DNA of 46,414 nt from Novosphingobium sp. (GCF_027489515.1 NZ_JAIXZS010000016.1:1-46414); one strand, 5' to 3'. Numbered from the stretch's first letter, positions 8,108 through 16,617 are shown. The notes: generated by a model from the letters alone, not told the origin. Translations and numbers: made by a program.

Positions 8108-8977
8108 ATGCTGCGTATCCATATCGCCATTGCCACGATCGGCCGGTCGGCGCTCCTGCGCGAAACCATCGATCTGATCGCCCGGCAGACGCGCCCGCCC
8201 GATGGCGTGCTGGTTGTCGCCCCGTCCGAAGAAGACTTCGGCACTGCGGGCGAAAGCGCGGTGCGGCCAGAGCTTGCGCTCTCGCCCAAGGGGCTTTGCC
8301 GCCAGCGCAACCGCGCGCTCGATCTGCTCGATGGGCGGGCCGATGTCGTCCTGTTTCTCGATGATGATTTCGTCATGGCGCCCGATTACCTCGCCGCGAT
8401 CGAGAAGCTGTTTGTCTCCGATCCGGGGATAGCCGGGATCACCGGCAACCTTGTGGCCGATGGCGTGCGCCATGGCGGCTTCACCGCCGACCAGGCCCTC
8501 GCGCTGATCGCGCGCGATGCGCCGGGGCTCGATCCCGCGATCATCCCGCGTGAGGCGCTCTATGGCTGCAACATGGCGCTGCGCATGGCGCACATGCAGG
8601 GCCTGCGCTTTGATGAGGCGCTGCCGCTCTATGGCTGGCAGGAGGATATCGATCTCACCATGCAGCTCGCCCGGCGCGGGCGGCTCATTTCCAGCGGGCT
8701 CGTCACCGGCGTCCATCTCGGCGTACGCGGCGGGCGCACCTCCGGGCGGCGACTCGGCTATTCGCAGGTCGCCAATATCGTCTATCTACTGCGCAAGGGC
8801 ACTATCCCGCGCTGGCTCGCCCAGCGCCTGTTCTTGCAGAACCTTGCTGCCAACCTGCTGCGTACCCCGTTCCCCGAACCGCATATCGATCGCGCCGGCC
8901 GCCTTGCCGGAAACCTGCGCGCGCTGGCCGATCTCGCGCTCGGCCGGATCGATCCGCGCAAGATCGAGCATATGTGA
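8108..8977 (+). CDS. Glycosyltransferase family 2
   Basis: This 289-residue GT-A enzyme starts HIAIATIGRSALLRETIDLI and has the nucleotide/metal DXD-type site LDDDF (Asp85-87). The ED motif of family 2 lies at WQEDID (177-182). It would transfer one sugar of the exopolysaccharide repeat in the cytoplasm. It is the first gene of a tightly coupled plus-strand run: its TGA overlaps the GTG of the next glycosyltransferase (GTGA), which in turn overlaps the flippase gene the same way. The donor and acceptor cannot be deduced. Confidence 0.9.
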   Translation: MLRIHIAIATIGRSALLRETIDLIARQTRPPDGVLVVAPSEEDFGTAGESAVRPELALSPKGLCRQRNRALDLLDGRADVVLFLDDDFVMAPDYLAAIEKLFVSDPGIAGITGNLVADGVRHGGFTADQALALIARDAPGLDPAIIPREALYGCNMALRMAHMQGLRFDEALPLYGWQEDIDLTMQLARRGRLISSGLVTGVHLGVRGGRTSGRRLGYSQVANIVYLLRKGTIPRWLAQRLFLQNLAANLLRTPFPEPHIDRAGRLAGNLRALADLALGRIDPRKIEHM

Positions 8978-10056
8978 AGCCGATGCGGCGCGTCGTCTTC
9001 AATGGAAAGTTCCGCGCCGGTGGGCTGAACGGGGTTCACCGCGTCGCCGCGCGGCTGATCGCCGAAGTCGATGAATTGCTGGCAAGCTCCCCCGCGCCCG
9101 ATGATCCCCCTTGCGCGCTGATCGTGCCCAGGGGCTGCGCCGATGGCCCGAAGCTCACGGCGATCCAGCTGATCGAGGATGATCGCCCCGCCTCGCAGGG
9201 CTGGGAGCAGCTGCGCCTGCCCCGGCTCGCGGCGGGCGGGCTCCTTGTCAATCTCGCCAATCTCGCGCCGATCGCGCACCGTCCCAAGCTCACCATGCTG
9301 CACGATGCGCAGTTCCTCCGGGCGGACAGCTCCTATCCCTGGCGCCAGCGCCTGGGCTACCGCCTGCTTACCCCGCTGATGGCCCGGTCGAGTGCGCGCG
9401 TGCTCACCGTCTCGGCCTTCTCGGCGGGCGAACTCGCGCGCGGCGGCGTTACCGGCAAGGCCGCGGCAGAAGTGCTCCACAACGGCGCCGATCACATCCT
9501 TGAGGCAGAGCCCGATCGCGCGGCGCTCACCCGCCTGGGCCTTGCCCCGCGCACCTACGCGCTGATGTTCGGCAGCCCGAAGGCCTACAAGAACAACGCC
9601 GTTGTCTTCGCCGCATTTGCCGATGGCGCCCTTGCCCCCTTGCGGCTCGTCATCGTCGGCCCGCCGCGCGCTGCGCTTGAAGCCGCCGGCCTGGCCCCGC
9701 CGGCCGACGCCGTGTTCGCCGGCCCGTGCGACGATGCCGCCCTGCGCGCGCTCTATGCCGGCGCCGAGGCGCTGCTGTTCCCGTCTCGCACCGAAGGATT
9801 CGGTCTGCCGCCGGTTGAGGCCATGCTCTGCGGCTGCCCGGTCATCGCCGCCCCTTGCGGCGCGGTGCCCGAAGTGTGCGGAGACGCCGCCCGCTACGCG
9901 GACCCCGATGATCCTGCCGCCTGGCGCGCCGCGCTCGCCGATCTGCCGCGCGATGCGCTCATCGCTGCCGGCCGTGCCCGCGCCGCTCGCTACACCTGGG
10001 CGCGCGCCGGCCGCGATCTGCTCGCCGCCCTGCGTGATCTGGCGCAACGCACGTGA
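8974..10056 (+). CDS. Glycosyltransferase family 4
   Basis: The 360-residue GT-B protein has an N-terminal domain starting RRVVFNGKFRAGGLNGVHRV and a donor domain with ALMFGSPKAYKNN and the signature FPSRTEGFGLPPVEAMLCGCPVI. The start may be the GTG at 8974, overlapping the GT2 stop, or the ATG nine bases on. Its N-terminus resembles the GT4 at 6598-7929 (NG-F....-G-x-RVA-L), suggesting the two arose by duplication. It is translationally coupled to the flippase by a GTGA overlap at 10053-10056. It probably adds a further sugar to the lipid-linked repeat. Confidence 0.9.
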   Translation: MKPMRRVVFNGKFRAGGLNGVHRVAARLIAEVDELLASSPAPDDPPCALIVPRGCADGPKLTAIQLIEDDRPASQGWEQLRLPRLAAGGLLVNLANLAPIAHRPKLTMLHDAQFLRADSSYPWRQRLGYRLLTPLMARSSARVLTVSAFSAGELARGGVTGKAAAEVLHNGADHILEAEPDRAALTRLGLAPRTYALMFGSPKAYKNNAVVFAAFADGALAPLRLVIVGPPRAALEAAGLAPPADAVFAGPCDDAALRALYAGAEALLFPSRTEGFGLPPVEAMLCGCPVIAAPCGAVPEVCGDAARYADPDDPAAWRAALADLPRDALIAAGRARAARYTWARAGRDLLAALRDLAQRT

Positions 10057-11516
10057 GGGCGCGCATTGCCCGCTTCGCCCGCGCAGGGGGCGGCACGGCG
10101 GTCATCGCCATGGCCGCACGCGTCAGCGGCCAGCTTGCGATGGTGGCGGTCACGCTGGTGGCCACTCGCCACCTTGCTCCGGCCGATTTCGGCGTGTTTG
10201 CCATCGCCGGAGCCCTCGTCATGCTCGCGCGGACGATGCTCTACACCGGCCCGTTCGAGTACTTGCTCAAGCTCCCGCACGATGCCTCGCAGCCGCAGGG
10301 CGCTGGCGCCTGCCTTGCCGCCACACTGGTTGTCGCGGCTGGCTGGATTGCGCTGCTGGTCGCGCTCGGGCTCGCCGCGCCCTTCGTGTTCAGGGGCGGC
10401 GGCGTCGCCCCGGTCATCCTCGCGCTCGCGCCATCGGTGCTGCTCGGTGCGCTGGCCGCTTTTGCCGAATCGCTCATGCTGCGCAGCGGCGCCGTCCGGC
10501 GTTACTACGCGATCACCGTGTTTGCCGAAGTCGGCACCGGCCTTGCCGCGATTGCCCTGCTCGCTGCCGGCTGGGGCCTTTGGGCGCTCGTGATGCAGAT
10601 CTACGTGCGCACCCTCCTGATGGCGCTTGCGCTCGGCGCGCTCGGTCCACCACTCGCGCTCGCCGCCCCGCCGCGCGCGCTGGTGGCTGAAGTGCTGCGC
10701 TGGTCCGCCAGCCGTTTCGGCTCGGTTTTCGTCACGTTCCTCGCCAACTACAGCGGCGATCTTGTTCTCGGCGTGGTGCTGTCCCCCGCCGCTTCCGGGC
10801 TCTACCGCGCCGCCAACCGCATGGTCACCGCGCTGGCAGACATGTTCGTCCAGCCCGCCGGCATGCTCGCGCTCACCAGCCTCGCGGCCGACCGTGCGCG
10901 CGGGGAAGGGGAGGGCCGCCCCGGCGCCTGGCCCCGCCTTGGCGCCTTGTTCGCGGTCATCGGCTGGCCCGCGCTCGCGCTGCTTGCGCTCTTCGCGCAC
11001 CGCATTGTCCCGCTCGCGCTCGGCCCTGCATGGAGCGCCGCCGCCCCCGTCGTCGCGGTGTTCTGCATCGCGCGCATGGCCGCGCTCGTTGCCGCAGTCG
11101 CCACCGCCGAACTCGTCGTCACGGACCGGCAGGGCAAGGTCCTCGCCGTGCAGACCGTCGCGGCCATCGCCACTGCCGGGCTCACCGTGCTCGCCGCTCC
11201 TTATGGCGCGTTCGGCGCCGCGCTCGCCGCCACATGCGTCGCCCTGCTCGCCGCGACCGCGCTGGCGCTCACCGCCCTTCAGCATCGGGACCGGCCCGGC
11301 CTTGCCGAAGCCGCTCGCCTTGTCCTCCTCCCGCTCGTCGGAGCATTCGGCGCTGCCCTTGCGGCAGACCGCGCGTTCGGCGCCTCAGCCCCGCTCGTCG
11401 CGCTCGCCCTCCCGCTTGCCTGCGCCGCCGCCGGCTGGCTCCTCGCCGCCTGGCCCGTGATCCCCGCGCTGCGCCGCGCCGCCGCGCTCCTCTCTGAAAG
11501 ACCGAGCCCGGCCTAG
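10053..11516 (+). CDS. Polysaccharide flippase (Wzx-like, MOP superfamily)
   Basis: The 487-residue protein is hydrophobic throughout, with about 12-14 membrane segments. It opens with an amphipathic ARIARFARAGGGTAVIAMAARVSGQLAMVAVTLVA region of the kind seen in RfbX/PST transporters (MOP superfamily). Wzx flippases turn the undecaprenyl-linked repeat unit from the cytoplasmic to the periplasmic face of the inner membrane. The GTG start sits inside the stop of the preceding glycosyltransferase. The gene completes a GT2-GT4-Wzx operon, and a Wzy-like gene on the other strand at 16618-18165 would supply polymerisation. Confidence 0.85.
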   Translation: MRARIARFARAGGGTAVIAMAARVSGQLAMVAVTLVATRHLAPADFGVFAIAGALVMLARTMLYTGPFEYLLKLPHDASQPQGAGACLAATLVVAAGWIALLVALGLAAPFVFRGGGVAPVILALAPSVLLGALAAFAESLMLRSGAVRRYYAITVFAEVGTGLAAIALLAAGWGLWALVMQIYVRTLLMALALGALGPPLALAAPPRALVAEVLRWSASRFGSVFVTFLANYSGDLVLGVVLSPAASGLYRAANRMVTALADMFVQPAGMLALTSLAADRARGEGEGRPGAWPRLGALFAVIGWPALALLALFAHRIVPLALGPAWSAAAPVVAVFCIARMAALVAAVATAELVVTDRQGKVLAVQTVAAIATAGLTVLAAPYGAFGAALAATCVALLAATALALTALQHRDRPGLAEAARLVLLPLVGAFGAALAADRAFGASAPLVALALPLACAAAGWLLAAWPVIPALRRAAALLSERPSPA

Positions 11517-11586
11517 CCCCAAATCCTGCTTGCCCCTCGCGCGCAGTCGTGGAACCTTCGCACCTGCAAAAAGGGGACCGCCACCG

Positions 11587-12156
11587 ATGAAGCGCATCAC
11601 AATTGCCGCAGCCTTGCTGCTTGCCGCCATGCCTGCCGCCGCGATGGCGACCGAGAACGTGGCCCCCACGCTCGTCGCACCCACCTTTGCCGTCCCCATC
11701 ACTGCCGAAGGCCCCGATTTCGTGCTGAGGCCCCTCGGCCCGGATCTCGTGAAGATCGATTTCGATGCCTATATGTCCTCGGTCGAGCATCTCCAGCAGA
11801 CCTTCACGCGCAGCAAGGACTGGCCCCACGCCGGCATCAGCGATGCCGATGCCCTGCTCGACATGCAGACCGAGGCCGGCCGCTTCGCCGCCCGCGAAAG
11901 CTTCGCCTATTCGGTGCTTACGCCGGACGGCAAGCGCGAGCGCGGCTGCATCTACGTCGCGCCAAGCACCGTCCCCGGCTACGATGCGGTGGTCCGCCTC
12001 TGGGTCACCAAGGCCGAATACGATGCCGGCTTCGACAAGCAGCTCGAAGTCTGGGCCCACCAGTGGGTCGCCGCCAAGTGGCCGTTCCGGAAAGTCGCCT
12101 GGCCTGGCCGCGATATCGATTGGGCCACCTGGGATGCGCTGACCAAACCGAAGTAG
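11587..12156 (+). CDS. Exported protein of unknown function (weakly GNAT-like)
   Basis: The frame is open from 11530, but the ATG at 11587 starts a clear signal peptide (KRITIAAALLLAAMPAAAMA), giving 189 residues and a mature periplasmic domain of about 168. The mature part (DFVLRPLGPDLVKIDFDAYMSS ... RGCIYVAPS ... WVTKAEYDAGFDKQL) resembles exported GNAT-like proteins of Sphingomonadales. I see no clear acetyl-CoA-binding motif, so enzymatic activity is unproven. It lies 70 bases after the flippase gene and before the regulator gene at 12210. A polysaccharide role is possible only by position. Confidence 0.6.
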   Translation: MKRITIAAALLLAAMPAAAMATENVAPTLVAPTFAVPITAEGPDFVLRPLGPDLVKIDFDAYMSSVEHLQQTFTRSKDWPHAGISDADALLDMQTEAGRFAARESFAYSVLTPDGKRERGCIYVAPSTVPGYDAVVRLWVTKAEYDAGFDKQLEVWAHQWVAAKWPFRKVAWPGRDIDWATWDALTKPK

Positions 12157-12174
12157 CGTGCCTCGATCGCTCCC

Positions 12175-12219
12175 TTGACTTTATCCCGAGCAGATCAGAT
12201 ATTTCTGTCATGACAGAAA
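12175..12219 (+). promoter_or_regulatory. Promoter and palindromic operator of the GbsR/MarR gene
   Basis: TTGACT (12175-12180) and GATATT (12198-12203) are spaced 17 bases, as in a housekeeping promoter. A perfect 18-bp palindrome TTTCTGTCATGACAGAAA (12202-12219) runs from the -10 element across the ATG at 12210. Transcription would start about at the ATG, giving a leaderless mRNA, and no ribosome binding site is present to argue against that. Binding of the encoded regulator would block its own promoter. A 15/18 copy lies at 12813-12830. Confidence 0.7.
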
Positions 12220-12791
12220 CAACTGCTGAGTCGAACAAGCTTCCCGAAGCCGTCGAGCAGTTCGTCCTGCGCTGGGGCGATATGGGCTCGCAGTGGGGGG
12301 TGAACCGCTCGGTCGCGCAGATTCAGGCGCTGTTGTTCCTGTCCGAACGCCCGCTCACCGCGGAAGATATCGCTGATAAGCTCGGCATGGCGCGCTCCAA
12401 CGTCTCGAACAGCCTCAAGGAACTGCTCGCCTGGAAGCTTATCCACCGCGTGCCCGTGCTGGGTGATCGGCGTGATCATTTCGAGGCGGAAACCGATCTC
12501 TGGCAGATGGCCACCAAGGTCGCGCAAGGCCGCAAGGCGCGCGAGATCGATCCGATGGTCGCGGCGATCCATGCCGCGATGGAAGGCATCGATGATCCGC
12601 GTATCAGCCCCAAGGTGCGCAGCCGCCTTGTCGCGATGAACGATTTCGTCGGCACGGTCGATCGCTGGTACCAGCAGATGCTCGATGTGCCCCCGGCGCA
12701 GATCATGACGCTGATCCGCATGGGATCGCGGGTGGTCAGCCTCCTCAAGTTCGTCACCCGGCGCGGCCGTTCGCAGGGCGAGGGGGACTGA
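12210..12791 (+). CDS. GbsR/MarR family transcriptional regulator
   Basis: This 193-residue winged-helix protein has the GbsR-type N-terminus (FVLRWGDMGSQWGVNRSVAQIQALLFL). Its HTH is at about residues 50-75 (LTAEDIADKLGMARSNVSNSLKELLAW), followed by a beta-wing (RVPVLGDRRDHFEAE) and a helical dimerisation tail. GbsR-type regulators often respond to osmolytes such as choline; the ligand here is unknown. I chose the ATG at 12210 over an upstream in-frame codon because the operator palindrome and promoter position fit it. The stop codon lies inside a terminator hairpin, so the next gene needs its own promoter, which carries a second copy of the operator. Confidence 0.88.
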   Translation: MTETTAESNKLPEAVEQFVLRWGDMGSQWGVNRSVAQIQALLFLSERPLTAEDIADKLGMARSNVSNSLKELLAWKLIHRVPVLGDRRDHFEAETDLWQMATKVAQGRKAREIDPMVAAIHAAMEGIDDPRISPKVRSRLVAMNDFVGTVDRWYQQMLDVPPAQIMTLIRMGSRVVSLLKFVTRRGRSQGEGD

Positions 12792-12803
12792 CCCCCTTTT
12801 TTT
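12782..12803 (+). terminator. Rho-independent terminator overlapping the GbsR stop codon
   Basis: GGGGG (12782-12786) pairs with CCCCC (12792-12796) around an ACTGA loop that contains the stop codon. Seven T residues follow. It separates the regulator from the downstream membrane gene. Confidence 0.8.
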
Positions 12804-12812
12804 GAATCTCAA

Positions 12813-12830
12813 TTTCTCTCGTTACAGAAA
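12813..12830 (+). promoter_or_regulatory. Second GbsR-type operator
   Basis: TTTCTCTCGTTACAGAAA matches the palindrome at 12202-12219 at 15 of 18 positions, with both outer half-sites kept. It lies 28 bases before the SRPBCC membrane gene and just after the terminator, where that gene's promoter must be. A TTGAAT at 12802-12807 may be its -35 element. Confidence 0.7.
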
Positions 12831-12857
12831 CATCGGAATATTCACGCAGGAGGAACC

Positions 12858-13898
12858 ATGGACAGCCCACGCCCCCCACCCGTCAAGCATGACCGCTACA
12901 GCCGCGGCCGTGTCATGGCCGGCTTCACTCTGGCCCTCGCCTTCGCGTTCTGTGTCTTTGTCCTGATCAATGCCAGCAGCGCCACCAGCGCCGTCTTCGG
13001 CAGCCTGTGGTTCCTCGCCTTCCTGCCCGCCTATCTCTGCGCGCTGATCTGCTATGTCGGCGATCCCGATGGCACCCGGCCGGCCTCGTTCTACGCCGGC
13101 GTACCGATCATTTTCGGGATGATCGTTGTCGTGGGGTCGATCATGATTCTGCACGAAGGCGTGATCTGCCTCATCATGCTCGCCCCGTTCTGGCTGCTGT
13201 TCGGCTGGCTCGGCGCCCTCATGATGCGCCGCCGGCGCAACCAGCCGGTCGATCCCAACACCTTCCGGTCCACACTGATCCTGTTGCCACTATTCAGCGC
13301 TGGGCTCGAAAGCCAGGTCCCTGCCACCCATGATGCCGTCACGCTTACCCGCGAGGTCGTCATCAAGGCCCAGCCTGAGGAAATCTGGCCTTATGCCGTC
13401 GCCAATCCTCATATTGCGCCAAGCGAAGGGCGGTGGACCTTCACGCAGAACGTGCTCGGCCTGCCCCGGCCGCGCGCGACCACGATCACGGCCATGCGCA
13501 AAGGCGCCGTCCGCACCGCTTGGTGGGGTGACAAGATCAATTTCGAGGAGCGGATCACCCAGTGGCAACCGGGCCGCCGGCTCGGTTGGTCCTTCGCCTT
13601 TCCCAACACCACGCTGCAGGATTACACCGACAAGCACATCTCGCCCGACGGCGAATTCCTCAAGATCGATACCGGCGATTATACGCTCACCCCGCTGGCT
13701 GATGGCAGCACCCGGCTGACCTTGCGCACGAACTACATCGCCAAGACGCACGTCAACGCCTACGCCGCGTTCTGGGGCGAGATCCTCCTCGGCGACATCC
13801 AGAACAATATCCTCACCATCATCAAGCAGCGCGCCGAAGCGCGGCACCGCTCGGCAAATGCGCTCAGATCACTTTCCGATCAATCTGGCTCACCGTGA
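12858..13898 (+). CDS. Membrane protein with C-terminal SRPBCC domain
   Basis: The 346-residue protein has about four membrane helices in its first 125 residues, then a short basic loop (MRRRRNQ). From about residue 155 a soluble START/Bet v1-like SRPBCC domain follows (TREVVIKAQPEEIWPYAV ... FEERITQWQPGRRLGWSF ... GDYTLTPLADGSTRLTLRT), a fold that binds hydrophobic ligands. A strong ribosome binding site (AGGAGGAA) precedes the ATG. The paired operators suggest control by the adjacent GbsR regulator. The last nine or so residues (SLSDQSGSP) are encoded by the left arm of the 261-bp inverted-repeat element, so the native C-terminus may have been altered. Function unknown. Confidence 0.75.
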   Translation: MDSPRPPPVKHDRYSRGRVMAGFTLALAFAFCVFVLINASSATSAVFGSLWFLAFLPAYLCALICYVGDPDGTRPASFYAGVPIIFGMIVVVGSIMILHEGVICLIMLAPFWLLFGWLGALMMRRRRNQPVDPNTFRSTLILLPLFSAGLESQVPATHDAVTLTREVVIKAQPEEIWPYAVANPHIAPSEGRWTFTQNVLGLPRPRATTITAMRKGAVRTAWWGDKINFEERITQWQPGRRLGWSFAFPNTTLQDYTDKHISPDGEFLKIDTGDYTLTPLADGSTRLTLRTNYIAKTHVNAYAAFWGEILLGDIQNNILTIIKQRAEARHRSANALRSLSDQSGSP

Positions 13899-14130
13899 TT
13901 GCGTCAGGAAGCTTCTCGGCAAGGAGCGGCGCGCAGTGCGTGCTGGTAGCCCGTGCCAGCGGCGCGACGAAGTCCGAGGGGCTTCTTGACGCAACCGCGA
14001 CGCGGCGGGCCCCTTTTGGCCGATCGCCGCGTCGCTCGTCGGTCACAATGCGAGAGCATTGCTCCCTCCTCGCTTCTTGCACTCCGCCAAAATCGGCTCC
14101 GTCACGGTGAACCAGATTGGTCGGAAAGTG
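13870..14130. repeat. 261-bp element with 30-bp terminal inverted repeats and internal hairpins
   Basis: Bases 13870-13899 and the reverse complement of 14101-14130 match at 27 of 30 positions. The left end begins CACTTTCCGATCAATCTGGC. Inside, TTGCGTCAGGAAGC near 13900 pairs with GCTTCTTGACGCAA near 13985 (13 of 14), followed inward by CTCGG/CCGAG. GACGCGGCG pairs with CGCCGCGTC, and AATGC-GAGA-GCATT forms a small hairpin. No convincing target duplication is visible. There is no protein-like ORF with a ribosome binding site. The layout fits a MITE-like or REP-like mobile repeat. Its left arm overlaps the end of the SRPBCC gene and its right arm ends two bases from the OsmC stop. Confidence 0.65.
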
Positions 14131-14132
14131 CT

Positions 14133-14534
14133 CTAAAGCTCCACCAGCACCGTATCGATCTCGGTCTTCACGTCGCTCATCAGCTTGTGAACCGGGCACT
14201 TCTTGGCCGCCGCCAGCAGTGCCTCGCGTTCCTCGCCTGAAAGGTCGCCCGTGAGCATCAGCGCGGTGCGCAGGCGGTAGATGCCATTGCGTTCCTCGCT
14301 ATCGTCGCGCGTGACTACGACCTCGATATCCTCGAGCGCCATGCCCTTGCGCTGTGCCAGCCACAGCACCGTCAGTGCCTTGCAGGCGCCCAGCGCTGCG
14401 TCATAGATCTCGTGCGGATCGGGCCCTTCGTTGTCCGCACCCGCCGCCGGGGTCATGTCGGTCACGAACTCGTGCCCGCGCACGGTGATCCGATGCGGGG
14501 TGCCTGCAGTGTCGATGCGCGTAACCGTGATCAT
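14133..14534 (-). CDS. OsmC family protein (YhfA-like)
   Basis: This 133-residue OsmC/Ohr-superfamily protein has both conserved cysteines, in LGACKALTV and in KKCPVHKLM, plus the GPDPHEIYDAALGACK segment. OsmC and Ohr reduce organic peroxides; the YhfA branch, which this resembles more, has less certain activity. Start ATG at 14534 follows GGCAGGAGCACGC, a good ribosome binding site. It diverges from the YCII/sigma pair, with 444 bases between. Confidence 0.9.
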   Translation of the reverse strand: MITVTRIDTAGTPHRITVRGHEFVTDMTPAAGADNEGPDPHEIYDAALGACKALTVLWLAQRKGMALEDIEVVVTRDDSEERNGIYRLRTALMLTGDLSGEEREALLAAAKKCPVHKLMSDVKTEIDTVLVEL

Positions 14535-14978
14535 GCGTGCTCCTGCCGTATCCTCACCTCCGCCAGTCCAGCACCCGCCCCGGCAAGGGTCAAGCGAACA
14601 GTCGGCAAGGGGCGCACAAACCCCCTTTCCTACACCCCCCGCTTTCGCGCATCATCCGCACCGCTCTTTGAACCGTCGTTGCAGCGATGCCGCAAAAAGG
14701 CGCCGGCGAGACATGTCCAACATCCCGCCGATCCGGTTGTTCTGGTCAAAGAGCCTTCATTCGCCAGATTATCACGTAATATCAGATGGAAAGCGGGCCT
14801 TTCACGGGGGGCTCATGTTTTCGCTCTGGACAGTGTCAACTGTGTCAACTTCCCTCCGCCCCAAACATTTTTCTGCCCACCGGTCGAAATCGCACCGCCT
14901 CACCGCACACCCCTTCAGGCAGCCCATGCTGCTTGCCGGTTGCAGCGCAGCCGGGCCCAGCCAAAAAGGACGAGACCG
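14535..14978. promoter_or_regulatory. Divergent promoter region with a tandem 9-bp repeat motif
   Basis: No gene is credible in these 444 bases. They hold the promoters of the OsmC gene (minus) and the YCII-sigma pair (plus). At 14833-14850 GTGTCAACT occurs twice in tandem, within a 24-base segment (14828-14851). That segment recurs exactly, in the same orientation to the downstream gene, before the HPP gene at 24210-24233. The YCII gene starts 128 bases after the motif. Confidence 0.5.
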
Positions 14979-15341
14979 ATGCAATATGTTCTCCTCTACA
15001 ACGAAATCCCTGAAGAGCGCGCCAAGGGCAGCGATCCGGCTGAAGCCGAAGCCTATTGGGGCGGATGGATGGCCTATATGGGCGCCATGTCTCAGGCCGG
15101 GGTTCTCCAGGGCGGCAACGGGCTCGATGTCCCCGAAACGGCCACCACCCTGCGCATCGCCAATGGCACGCGGCACGTCGCCGATGGCCCGTTTGCCGAT
15201 ACCAAGGAAGCACTGGGCGGCTATGCGGTGATCGAGGTTCCCGATCTCGATGCCGCGCTTGAATGGGCCTCGCGCGCACCTTGCGCCGCCGCCGGGTCGG
15301 TCGAGATCCGCCCGGTCATGCCGCCCCCGCCCGGCGCCTGA
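14979..15341 (+). CDS. YCII-related (DGPF domain) protein
   Basis: The 120-residue protein starts MQYVLLYNE and has the DGPF motif in HVADGPFADTKEALGGYAVIEV. YCII/DGPF proteins are ferredoxin-like small proteins routinely encoded beside ECF42-group sigma factors, and that is the arrangement here: the sigma gene begins four bases after this stop. The frame is open much further upstream, but the ATG at 14979 matches the family N-terminus and follows AAAAAGGACGAG. Biochemical role unknown; it probably works with, or is a target of, the sigma factor. Confidence 0.88.
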   Translation: MQYVLLYNEIPEERAKGSDPAEAEAYWGGWMAYMGAMSQAGVLQGGNGLDVPETATTLRIANGTRHVADGPFADTKEALGGYAVIEVPDLDAALEWASRAPCAAAGSVEIRPVMPPPPGA

Positions 15342-15345
15342 AGGC

Positions 15346-16608
15346 ATGGACGCCGCGCGCCGCCCGCCCGCTGCCGCAATGGCCGAGCAAGCGGCGCGCG
15401 CGTCCTATGGCCGGCTCGTCGCGCTCGTCTCGGCGCGAACCCGCGATATCGCTGCGGCAGAGGATGCGCTGGCCGAAGCCTTCGCCGCCGCGCTCGCCCA
15501 GTGGGGAGAGCAGGGCGTGCCCGCCAATCCCGAAGCATGGCTGCTCACAGTCGCCCGCCGCGCCGCCGGTCATCAGTCGGCCCGCGCCGCCACCGCCGCG
15601 CGCGCCGAAGATGTCCTCGCACTCCTCGCCGAGGAGCGGGAGGATACCGAAACAAGCCCCTTCGGCGATGAGCGTCTGGCGTTGCTTTTCGTCTGCGCGC
15701 ACCCCGCCATCGATCCCGATGCGCAGGCGCCGCTCATGTTGCAGACCGTGCTCGGCCTCGATGCCGCGCGCATTGCCGGCGCCTTTCTCGTCAGCAGTAC
15801 TGCGATGGGCCAGCGCCTCGTGCGCGCCAAACGCAAGATCCGCGATGCCGGTATCGCCTTCGCCGTCCCTGATCTGGCTGAGGCGCCGCAGCGCCTGGGC
15901 GGCGTGCTGTCGGCCATCTATGCCGCCTATGGCACCGCGTGGGATGATACCCTGGGTGCCGATACCCGCCTTGCCGGCTTGCGCAGCGAAGCCTTGTTCC
16001 TCGCCCGCCTTACCGCCGAACTCCTGCCCGGTGAGGCCGAGGCGCTCGGCCTGCTCTCGCTGATCCTCCATTGCGAGGCGCGCCAGTCCGCCCGCCGCGC
16101 GCCCGATGGCACGTTCGTGGCGCTCCATGCACAGGATCCCGGATTGTGGTCGCGCGAGATGGTGGCCGAAGCCGAAGCTGCGCTTCGCCGCGCCGCCGCG
16201 ATGGCTTCTCCCGGCCGCTTCCAGACCGAGGCTGCGATCCAGTCGCTCCACGCGCATCAGCGCATGACCGGTGAACGCTTCACTGCGCCGCTCGCCCGGC
16301 TCTACGATGTGCTGGCTGGCTTCGCACCCACCACCGGCGTGATGGTCGCCCGCGCCGTCGCCCACGCCGAGAACGGCGCGAGCGGCCCCGCACTCGAACA
16401 GTTGCACTCGATGGAGGGTGTGAGCAGCTACCAGCCGTGGTGGGCCGCGCTGGCTCGGGTGTCATGGCTGGCCGGCGATGCGGAAGGTGCGGCTGCCGCT
16501 GCCGCCACCGCCGCCGGCCTCAGCGCCGATCCGGCCATCCGCACCTTCCTGCTTGGCGGAGGTTATCGCTTCGCCGCCGCTAGCTCTGGCCCGGATGAAA
16601 GCCGGTGA
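15346..16608 (+). CDS. ECF42-like RNA polymerase sigma factor with C-terminal extension
   Basis: The 420-residue protein has sigma-2 near residues 20-85 (YGRLVALVSARTRDIAAAEDALAEAFAAALAQW) and sigma-4 near 130-180 (LMLQTVLGLDAARIAGAFLVSSTAMGQRLVRAKRKI). About 230 residues of helical, TPR-like C-terminal extension follow. Such a long extension, together with a DGPF neighbour and no anti-sigma gene, is the hallmark of the ECF42 group, in which the extension is thought to control activity. The start at 15346 follows the YCII stop by four bases. A 9-base gap separates its stop from the converging Wzy-like gene. The NEGY-type motif usual in the group is not evident (LSAIYAAYGTAW instead). Confidence 0.85.
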   Translation: MDAARRPPAAAMAEQAARASYGRLVALVSARTRDIAAAEDALAEAFAAALAQWGEQGVPANPEAWLLTVARRAAGHQSARAATAARAEDVLALLAEEREDTETSPFGDERLALLFVCAHPAIDPDAQAPLMLQTVLGLDAARIAGAFLVSSTAMGQRLVRAKRKIRDAGIAFAVPDLAEAPQRLGGVLSAIYAAYGTAWDDTLGADTRLAGLRSEALFLARLTAELLPGEAEALGLLSLILHCEARQSARRAPDGTFVALHAQDPGLWSREMVAEAEAALRRAAAMASPGRFQTEAAIQSLHAHQRMTGERFTAPLARLYDVLAGFAPTTGVMVARAVAHAENGASGPALEQLHSMEGVSSYQPWWAALARVSWLAGDAEGAAAAAATAAGLSADPAIRTFLLGGGYRFAAASSGPDESR

Positions 16609-16617
16609 GGGTGCCGG

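Noticed and set aside
9990..11285. Minus-strand frame opposite the flippase gene
   Set aside because: Composition is Arg/Gly/Glu-rich without recognisable domains, and the plus strand has a coupled, membrane-type gene.
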